This document shows, piece after piece, positions 56,080 through 64,000 of a stretch of 64,000 nucleotides of DNA (within the stretch, counting starts at the first letter, position 1; the number at the start of each line of letters is the position of its first letter). The translations under genes were made by a program, and so were the position numbers. The notes beneath the pieces were generated by a model. That model ran no database searches, was not told the DNA's origin, and saw only the letters and a program-made list of their open reading frames with translations. Origin of the DNA: Diadema setosum (lineage: Eukaryota > Echinodermata > Echinoidea > Diadematoida > Diadematidae); NCBI RefSeq assembly GCF_964275005.1, contig NC_092694.1:31018359-31082358 (forward strand), read 5' to 3'.

Positions 56080-57325
56080 TATAGACCGATTCAAGCGACT
56101 GTTCATGGAAGTGCGCCCTCTTAATGGCGACGCCATAACTGGGGGCCAAACAGGCCGGGTCGGCAAGCGCCGTGCGTGCGTGGCAAGGGTGCCAGCGGCA
56201 GCCAGTGCTTTTACCACCCGGCGCCAGCCGGCCAGCTAGCTATCTCTGGCGCTGGCAGCGATCGACGCATCTGGATTTGTGACAACTAGAGTCTATATAC
56301 TTTTTTTTTTTTTTTTTTTGCTAGCAAATTAAAGATAAATGAAATGAAACGACTTATACCGACAATGAGCGAATGGGTACATGACATACGGCTGTAGCCA
56401 AAACTTGAATTTCAAGGTAAATATCGATACGATCCGTGAGTGTTTGTAGACTCTTCTTTGGCGATGACTTGGGTACTCGCTTGTAAGCCCCGTATATTCA
56501 CATTTGTGTAAGACTTGCAAGAGAATAAAAACCACGGGGGAGAATTATTGCTAGGCGCAGGCAGACGTCTTTAATAAGCCTGCGCTGTTGACAAGTTAAC
56601 TGATGTAATTAAATACAAATAATGAATAAGAATCTTGAACTAGATATGGCGCAATAAATTGCAAGCTATATCAGTTAACTTAACCTTTTTAGCGGGGCAG
56701 GCTTTTGCCTTTACTCGGGAGTGTCGGGCCAGCAGGGTAGAATCTGTCTAACGTTAGATCTTGTCTAGAAATCTAGGCATGAGTCCTAACTAGCTGATCT
56801 AGACCTGTTGACTTCTAGAACCCTACATCCTATATCATTTTCGGTTGTCGAAAACTTCAGGCAAGCCTAACTGAGTAAACCAAACGGAATATAAATCTAG
56901 GCGTTTCTAGGCCGCATATGCCTAAACTTAAGTTACGACTACGTCGCCTGATGTCTACAACCGAAACTTCTACTGTTTTAGGTCTTAAGTAACCTTGCAT
57001 AACATCACGCTATAGAAACGCCTAATATAATAATCTACAAAAGTTATTTTCAAATCATACTTTCTTAGTATGATTATGAAACAGATGTTTGCCACCATCC
57101 AAGGTTTAATATCACTTTATCAAAAGTCAAATTCAGAGTTCCAGGCCAAAATTGAATAGGCCTATGGTCAATTCAGTGCTGAACATTGAAGAAGTGAAAA
57201 CAATATAAGAATTTAACGCATCTTGAAACATTTATTTAGTTGTAGTGTGGGCTGTAAAATGTTTGTCATAATAATAAAGTCTAGCCAGGAAGTGGATTCT
57301 AACTTTGGCAAGTAGGACACCAAGG

Positions 57326-57359
<34 letters not shown>

Positions 57360-57984
57360 GGTGAATTATCAAATTCTTTGATCTAAACTTGTCTTCTAAG
57401 ATGAACAACATATTTTACGAACATGCAGTGATAACCTAATTAAATAGAGAATCTTGTAGACATAGTTTGTTTCGAAATCTGTGCAATTTTATACAGTTGT
57501 ATTTCACTTAATTGTCTTTAATTTTGCCTTAATTTATCATGATGCGTCAGCGGTGTCTGAATTTCACATACTGCCGTGCAGCTTCCGTTTCCGGGTTTTT
57601 GTTTTTTTTTTCTGTTATTTGTGCACCCAACAACTGCACAATGTGTTTTCCTGATCCTTCCTTTGAAGCTTTCAAAGTACATCAATATGTCTGAATCACT
57701 CAATTTGTCCAAAAGAAAGGCATTAAAAGCCGCTGAATGACTTTTCCACACAGTGAGTAAACAATCACAATATTAGCGCTGCGCCAGCGGTCGCCGGCCG
57801 CGGCGCAGCGGCCGCGCCCGGCTAACTATGCGCGATGGGTACGCTAGGCTGCTGCTGAGCTGCAAGTGCAACTCGCTGGGTAGCTAGCTCGCTGGAAGCC
57901 CCCGTTGGCACCCAGTTATGGCGACCGTTATAGCGCCGCTAGCGGCGGTAGGTGAATAGGTCATCGAAATTGAATCGGTCTATA
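56080..57984 (-). mobile_element. Degraded DNA transposon with THAP-domain fragment, 1.9 kb
   Basis: Ends TATAGACCGATTCAA and TTGAATCGGTCTATA are exact inverses, and a second inverted pair lies inside (GCCATAACTGGG near 56130, CCCAGTTATGGC near 57912). A minus-strand frame at 57751-57518 contains KTHCAVVGCTNNRKKKQ, the start of a THAP zinc-binding domain, but loses the later Cys/His residues. THAP domains are known in P-element and Kolobok transposases. The superfamily here is undecided. Confidence 0.6.
57320..57358. repeat. Poly-A tract
   Basis: About 38 A with no other base, inside the THAP element. Confidence 0.95.
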
Positions 57985-58727
57985 TAATTGTGAATACTCA
58001 GTCAGACCGCAACGCTGCTGTTAATGAGCTCAAATCAAAAATTTATCGTACGCGCAGATTTTTGCGCATGTCCTTCTCAGCACCCGAGATTTTGCGAGAT
58101 AATTCAGAGACAAAGTGCATGGTCTACGAGATTCACTTATTGACGACATGAAGATCTACTATCCGCGACTAATTGACATGGTTTGTGAATATTTGAAATA
58201 AATCACACCTTTTAATGCTTACATTATATAAAATGAGCTTATGATACCATTATTCATATCTCTGCAATATATATCGATATTTTCCAAACGACCCTGAGAC
58301 AAATTAGAACAAGGCTTTCTAGTTATTGCCAACCCGACCCGTTCATAGGTTGAATCACCACATGAGTGATAGTCAACGTTTTAGATATACTTGTTATAAT
58401 AGCACAGTAAGAACTGAATTGGTCCCTCGCTTAGAAAACAATAAAAATTGAAAGTCTCGTTGAGTAAAAATCATAGTGTGGCAATTTGAGATACATGAAT
58501 GATCATGCGCTCCCAGGGTATCATTAGATAAATTACTCAGCGATGTATACAGTGGATTAATAAGGAACAATTATTCTAATACCAAATAGAGAGCCCCAAA
58601 GAACTCATGTGCGCAAACTTAGTGCTAGATCTTTTATTATACAAACTAGCTGCCTCGGCGCGCGCTGCGCGCGCGCCTCGGCAGCTAGGCTCGGCGCTAC
58701 GCGCCTCGGCGTCCCTTGTCAAGTATA
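57985..58727. other. No gene seen; CG-rich near-palindrome at 58649-58690
   Basis: The block GCTGCCTCGGCGCGCGC and its near inverse form a very GC-rich hairpin in AT-rich surroundings. The phrase CAGTCAGACCGCAACGCTGC (58000) is shared with 53723 inside the 1.86-kb insertion, so it belongs to a repeat. Confidence 0.5.
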
Positions 58728-58905
58728 GCGAGGTGCCCGCACCTCGTCAGGGGCCCGAATACCGTCACCCTGCTTAAAATTGTTTCAAGCACACTAAACA
58801 AAAATTTATGACCGGGAATGTGTTCAGTACGCTGGAAACTTGGCAGGGCCACCACAACCAAGCAAATTGTGGTGAAAACCGAACAGTTTTTGCGAAAATC
58901 TGAAA
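58728..58905. mobile_element. Fragment of the 19193-19693 MITE family
   Basis: Reads GAGGTGCCCGCACCTCGTCAG, then GGGGCCCGAATACCGTCACC, then a conserved block to GAACAGTTTTTGCG; opposite sense to the first copy. Confidence 0.7.
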
Positions 58906-60816
58906 CATCCAGCGTGGGGTGCATTATTTTTGACCAAAAGAGGGCGTCCTACGACCTCAGACTTAGCCAAGGCCAGGAGCTGTAGAATAATTTTAGCCAA
59001 TCACAGAGATCCTTCATGGACTCAGAAAAATTATTACAAGCAAAGAAATGTATTCTAGAATGTCTCTTATTGGCCAAAACACCTACCAGGGGTTCGAGCC
59101 TGCTGAGAAAGTAATCAATAATATTATTCATGTTTACAGCGCGCATGTGTCTTTGTTGTCCCAGCAACTGCAGTGATTTCTTACGCGCGGTATCGTGATA
59201 TCGATCGATCTCCTCAGAGAGTGCGTGGATATCTGATTACAAACCTAGCTGTGTGTGTCGAATTCCATCTACGTTAGTGAGTGTTGCGTAACTTCTCTAG
59301 GTTTCCCGTCCATTTCTCCCTCTTTTTTCTCTTTTGCTTTCTTATTATTCTATATCTTTTATTCTCAGAGTACAATCGTACTTCTGAGAGTGTTTTGTTC
59401 ATTATTTTAAGTGATTATCTCGTTTGCAACAATTTAGAGGTGAGTTTTTGTTCGAGTGAGTTTTTTGATTGAACACGATGTAGATTATCTACGTGTGTGC
59501 GAGAACGTCGTTCTTTGTACGGTACCCACTCGTTTGTTTTCGAGTTAGCATTCTTACCGTAAAGTGTTTTCATCGTTCGTCTTCCAGGCATCGGGTTTTC
59601 ACCCTAGTTTTCCTCATCGTAGTTTTTTACCTCGATTTTTTTTTTTCCGGTGCAAGATGTTCTGTGTATTTTTTTCTACGGTAAAATACCACTGTCGATA
59701 GTCTTCGTGTATTCATTACTTGTTTTCCACCTCCGTTTCATTTTTGTGTATAACTAATGTCTAGCTAGGTCTCGTTTGCTGATGTGTTTTGTGAGAGTGA
59801 AGAGTATGTGATGATGATGGGAGTGATATTCAGGGATTTGCTGTGGTTGAGAACTTGAGATGATAGTGATGATGAAGTTAATGTCCATGATTCTGGTGAT
59901 GTTGATGTACGAACCCTTATGATGCAATTTATTTCGTGTGACCATGAGCATGACGTTGATGGCGAGTACGACATGACACGAGTAGCCGAGGCCGATGACG
60001 AGAGTGACACTGAAACGGTGCTGATGCTCGCTTGTGCACAGACAGGAATGGTCTAGAGACTTGCATTTTATCATTTTTTTTTTTCATTTTGCTTGTGCAC
60101 TCGGGTTTAGTGCTACCAAAATTTGTGTCTCTAAAGAAACTCAACCAAAAGCTTGACAATAAGTTTGCATTAGGTCTATTCTTTAGTGAATATTAGATCT
60201 AAATGGCGATGCTAATTTATTTAGTTTTCATTTAGAACTTGATGAAATCTCGTTTTCTTTGCTAATTTTTCAACTAATAAATTATTTAGAATTGTACTTA
60301 TAATCTGATGTACTGCGTTCACCATTGTGTTAAATCAATAAAAAAGAGCCTGCTGAGCAGGTATTTCATTCTGTCCTCTTCATTTCCTCCCTATCCTTTT
60401 TGTTTCCTTGCTGTCACTTTCTTCTTTGACCCTGGATGGAAAAAAAAAATCCCATCTTGCCATGTAAAGACAGAACACATACCATCATGAAATATTATGA
60501 CATTAAACTAATAAAAGAAATATGTAAGTGATAAAAATTCTTATTTGTGAAAATAAATGATAAATCAAAGGTGATTTCTTGTGAAGCAGTTCTTTCAAAC
60601 GTCCAACAGCTTCGATAATGAAGCAAGTGAAATCTGAAAATTATCGTGGCAACAAGTGATATCGATAGGGAATTCTGACTAAAACTGTCACACCATTTGA
60701 TGTTTGAATTTGTCTATTTTTTATTGGCTAGGGTTATAAAACTATAAACACCACCGATAAAATCACAATCGCTCTCAATTACAATCTAACAGGAGCAGTA
60801 GGGTAGGTACGACTCT
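58906..60816. other. Mostly non-coding; short acidic frame at 59859-60056
   Basis: A plus-strand frame of 65 codons (DDSDDEVNVHDSGDVDVR then an acidic run, stop at 60056) looks protein-like in composition. It has no start and no splice signals I trust. Acidic N-termini occur in some transposases, but there is no diagnostic residue. Nothing else recognised. Confidence 0.3.
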
Positions 60817-60928
60817 AGGCGTTTTCACATCAGCCCGATGTTTCGAAATAGCGCGCTATTTTCTGACTTGGGGAATAAAAAAAAATATCTCGAGCTTGGA
60901 TTTTTATCGGGCTGATGTGAAAACGCCT
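60817..60928. mobile_element. Tiny MITE, 112 bp
   Basis: AGGCGTTTTCACATCAGCCC and GGGCTGATGTGAAAACGCCT are perfect inverses, and pairing continues for two to three more bases. Confidence 0.9.
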
Positions 60929-62204
60929 TCTGTAAACAGTTGATTACTTATGCATCGTATCCATGGGCAACTGCGGGGAACTGCAAGAAGGCGCATGGAA
61001 TTTAGACTTGAGTTAAGAATTTTTGTTTATTATTACTTTTTTTTATTCAAAAGTCTTTTTCTCTCGGACTGAAAAAAACCCTCCAAATATTTCATATTAC
61101 GCTTCTAAAATATATAACGGATATATCAAGTATTTTAATCGTGATTTTATGAAGAATTAGAATTATTCTGAAAATATAAATACAAGACGGGCTGAACAAT
61201 GAAGTCTAATTTCGCCCCAAAAATTTGCAGCACCCGCGTAGCTGGTGCATTCCTAGCGTTCTTGTCGCACTCGATGCATGCAGCAGTCACATTGCACATG
61301 TTACAGTACACGTTGTATGAGTACCTAGTTCAGCTATCTCATTCCTGATCTCGAGCGAGGAAAACCTTGAAAATCCTCTCAAAACTAAGCCAAACATGAT
61401 TTTGGAACATACATTACAGTGTCAAGACCTTTTCAGTGGACATTGATTTCGCTATTTGTCTGTGTTAGCTCTTGAATGTACGACTTCTTACGTCCGATTT
61501 GTTTGTACCATGCCACGTGCTGCGTGTTTTTTTTTTTTTTTTTTTTTTTCAGCCCATGCTTCCCCTAAGCCATCGCGATCGAAGTTTGAGCGATAGCGAT
61601 AACACGTGCGGAGCAGACATGCGGATTCTGGCACAGGGTAAATGAGTAGTTGAACGTATCACGATTATAAAACAAATCTTTTTCTATGTCTCTGCAAAAA
61701 TGAATTAGGCTATCTAAGCATAGATAGATTATGATACATTATAGAATAGATTAGCCATAGCAAGAACTTGCTTACATGAGAGTTAGTTGATAACGTTGCA
61801 AAATAAAAACCCCGTCATTGAATGGAATGTCCCAGCGCTATCTCGGGGGCTCGAGGACACTATGGACACGTCGATTTGCAAGTGGGTAAGATGTTATTAC
61901 AGATAGGTTAAAGTGAAGATGATTTATGAATAAAGTACACAGAAACATAATATTTTTTCATTATACCTTCGCAGTTTATTACTTCTTTTCATAAAATTGA
62001 CATAAACTAGTGCTGTATTGAGTCAACTAAGTGCACATTCGCACGAGTGTACACTCATCATCCCTCCTGCCTAGTGGGAACGACACAGGCAGTTTTTCAA
62101 TGCAATGACCTATGAATGCCCTTCGCGTTCCGCCTGAGTGCACCGAGCAAGTGCGAGCAGCAGCAGCAGCAGCAGCAGTAGTTCGAGACTTTTATATATA
62201 TAGA
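60929..62204. other. No gene seen; poly-T and (CAG)n tracts
   Basis: Poly-T at 61528-61549 and an eight-unit CAG tract at about 62156-62179. No exon recognised. Confidence 0.4.
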
Positions 62205-62370
62205 TGATGCACAGGATAGAGTGCGTTAGTGTAGGCGTAGCGCACTCGAGGGTATTTACAATTGTGAAACATGCACGAGGCGAAGCCGAGTGCATGTTGC
62301 ACTACATTGTAAATACCCGAGAGTGAGTTGCGTCTCCACTAACGCCACGAAATAATCCTGTGCATCATTT
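62205..62370. mobile_element. MITE with ends GATGATGCACAGGAT, about 165 bp
   Basis: Left ATGATGCACAGGATAGAGTG and right ATCCTGTGCATCAT pair. TAGTGTAGGCG and CGCC-ACTAA pair inward, and GGGTATTTACAATTGTG with CATTGTAAATACCC. A fragment of the same element lies at 48459-48494. Confidence 0.8.
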
Positions 62371-63325
62371 GTTTTATAAAATGGGTCGAAAACTAACAGC
62401 ATTTTCACGTACCTTTGTGGGTCAATAGTCCAGTCAGCTACATGTAGCACTCGCTCTAGAGAGTCGAGTCAAGCACGTCGCACTCGGAAATCCGGCACAT
62501 GTAAGTATACTGTACCGTTAGTGCACCAGTTTTCAACAGGACCCAGATTTCGACACCCAGCAGATAATTCTCATAAAATTTTATACTCAATACAAATGTC
62601 TGACTTCAGCAATCAACCAAGTTATCAGTCACATTTCTAGTCTTATATAAACACCGTTTGTCACTTGTCATCATAATCCGACGGTAGAATATTTAGGAGA
62701 AAAGCAACACAGTGTCGGCAGAAATGTTAATGTCAGCCATTTTTAGGGGTTCAAAACAATATGACGCATTTTGTATACATCGTCGTAAAATTAAATTCAC
62801 CCGTGCCGGTTATCTTGCTTTAGTATCAGTTTGTTTGCCAAATCTTGATGTTTGATTTCATAATCGTCTTTAGTAATTTCATGGCTGAATTCGTGATAAA
62901 TGAGCAAACTTGTAGAAAGAGTTGGCTTTGAGAATGTGGCACCAGATTTCGACATTCCCATATCAAGACACGTTATAGAGGAAACAACAAGTTCTTGCGC
63001 CGGTATGATTGCTAGTTTGCGTCCACAATGCAGTGTACGCGTACTGTACGCGCCATGTGATTTCTGTGTGATGCGCGCTGTGATTGTGTTGAAAAATGAT
63101 GCTGGGTGTCGAAATCTGATGCCAGCGAAGGCGTGACGGAAATCGCTTAAAAATTGAACGCGAGTGCATTCAAATGGGAATTCGTTTAAGGCATATTATT
63201 ATTGGCCTTTGTAGCTCAACTTCATATCGAAATTCCGAGGTAAAACGGTGCAGTATTGATGGTAAACAAGGAAATGTGCTAAGGTGTCGAAAACCGGTGC
63301 CCTTACTGCAATGTATATAAAGAGT
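62371..63325. other. No feature recognised
   Basis: A minus-strand donor-like GTACGTG near 62413 follows a short frame (VADWTIDPQ), but the phase does not fit the LRR exons and no clean acceptor precedes it. Confidence 0.3.
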
Positions 63326-63600
63326 ATGGTTGGGTGTTCATAATATCGGACACCTAACGTTTTTCTATCAATAGAACGTGAAAAATCTCACAATTTGCCT
63401 GAAATTTTACTCACGTGAGGAGAAAATACTCCGGATTCACAAGCGCGCACTGAAAATGCGATCTGAGGTACGCGCTCTAGATGGCGGCTTCGAACGCGTG
63501 GGGTGTCATTTTTTCCGCACTCAGTTGCCGGGCTCATATCGACCGACCACCCCGCCCTCTATTGACAATACATATAAAGCGTACTTAAACGCGTTTTTTC
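63326..63600. mobile_element. Second copy of the 18666-19156 MITE (5' part)
   Basis: Shares GGTTGGGTGT, ATCTCACAATTTGCC, GATTCACAAGCGCGCA and CACCCCGCCCTC-like blocks in the same order. The right end is diverged. Confidence 0.75.
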
Positions 63601-64000
63601 GACAAGCTGCTGTTTTTTTCTAGTCGTAATTTTTTCCCCCAATAATATTTGAATATATTTTGAATCCTTCGATATTACTTTTGAAGGACTGTTTGATGAA
63701 TTTGACTTGATTTTCATTAGGAAACTTCATCGTAATTGAAATAAATTAGATGAGTCGGTTTGTTTTTTCACATTCATTTCTCGTTTCTGCATCAACTCGT
63801 ACGGTCGTAGCGGGCGACAAAATGTTTATGTCATGTGTATGTGTAACGTGTGTGCACGATCGTACAAGCGGCGGTGACAATTTTGCGGTCAAAATCGTCA
63901 AATTTATTACGGAAGGATACTCTCCATCTAACAACGAGTCAGCAAAGGTAGGCCTAGTTATATGTAGTTACACGATAAACCTTATTCGATTTTGCTAAAT
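63601..64000. other. No feature recognised
   Basis: AT-rich sequence to the window edge with no convincing exon. Confidence 0.3.

Noticed and set aside
62413-62460. Short minus-strand frame VLHVADWTIDPQ before GTACGTG, possible further LRR exon
   Set aside because: Phase is wrong for joining to 55833, and an in-frame stop plus a poor acceptor leaves only about 14 codons.
1-64000. Search for LTR elements, retroviruses, Polintons and toxin genes
   Set aside because: No paired LTRs, capsid, protease, integrase, envelope or packaging motifs were recognised; all polymerase fragments are of the non-LTR type.

Overview
This window is eukaryotic genomic DNA. It has GT-AG introns, small exons far apart, many simple repeats, several LINE remnants and dense DNA-transposon debris. 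The repeat types suggest a marine invertebrate deuterostome, most likely an echinoderm such as a sea urchin. They include Pearl/HINE-like elements with (ACGG)n tails, short fold-back elements, and frequent AGGCCTA and TAGGCCTAC words. This taxon call is an inference.

Only a small share of the window codes for protein, and all the credible exons are on the minus strand. (1) 1649-2073 is the first coding exon of a Src-family tyrosine kinase, with a myristoylation start and a complete SH3 domain; the rest of the gene lies beyond the left edge. (2) 20441-13432 is an apparently complete five-exon homologue of human C8orf74, with every splice phase matching. (3) 34770-30980 is one reading frame of about 1260 codons, almost all His, Asp and Gln. 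It sits behind a good splice acceptor whose exon start resembles that of a small exon at 29576-29477. (4) 55833-44836 holds five phase-compatible exons of a leucine-rich-repeat (LRR) protein. They end in a cysteine-bearing C-terminal cap and a lysine-rich tail; the 5' part was not found.

The rest is mostly layered repeats. 3040-7455 is a 4.4-kb element with 11-bp inverted ends and an internal array of about 160-bp units with higher-order structure. A family of fold-back elements flanked by TTAA recurs at 9326, 26008, 42186 and 53358, with diverged copies elsewhere. Three families of Pearl/HINE-like elements fill 26220-27579, 35219-44520, 47300-48480 and 51745-55560. Their tandem core units each carry a nuclear-receptor-type DR1 motif or an RFX-type X-box palindrome. 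Two nested insertions at 41480 and 42186 can be dated relative to each other because a second copy of their host element at 48495 still has both sites empty. A degraded PIF/Harbinger element (23071-24103) and a THAP-bearing element (56080-57984) were also found.

No tRNA, rRNA, CRISPR array or operon was seen. No retrovirus, LTR element or Polinton was recognised. The genes are ordinary eukaryotic units that do not visibly work together. They share the window mainly as hosts: introns of the C8orf74-like and LRR genes carry most of the transposon load.
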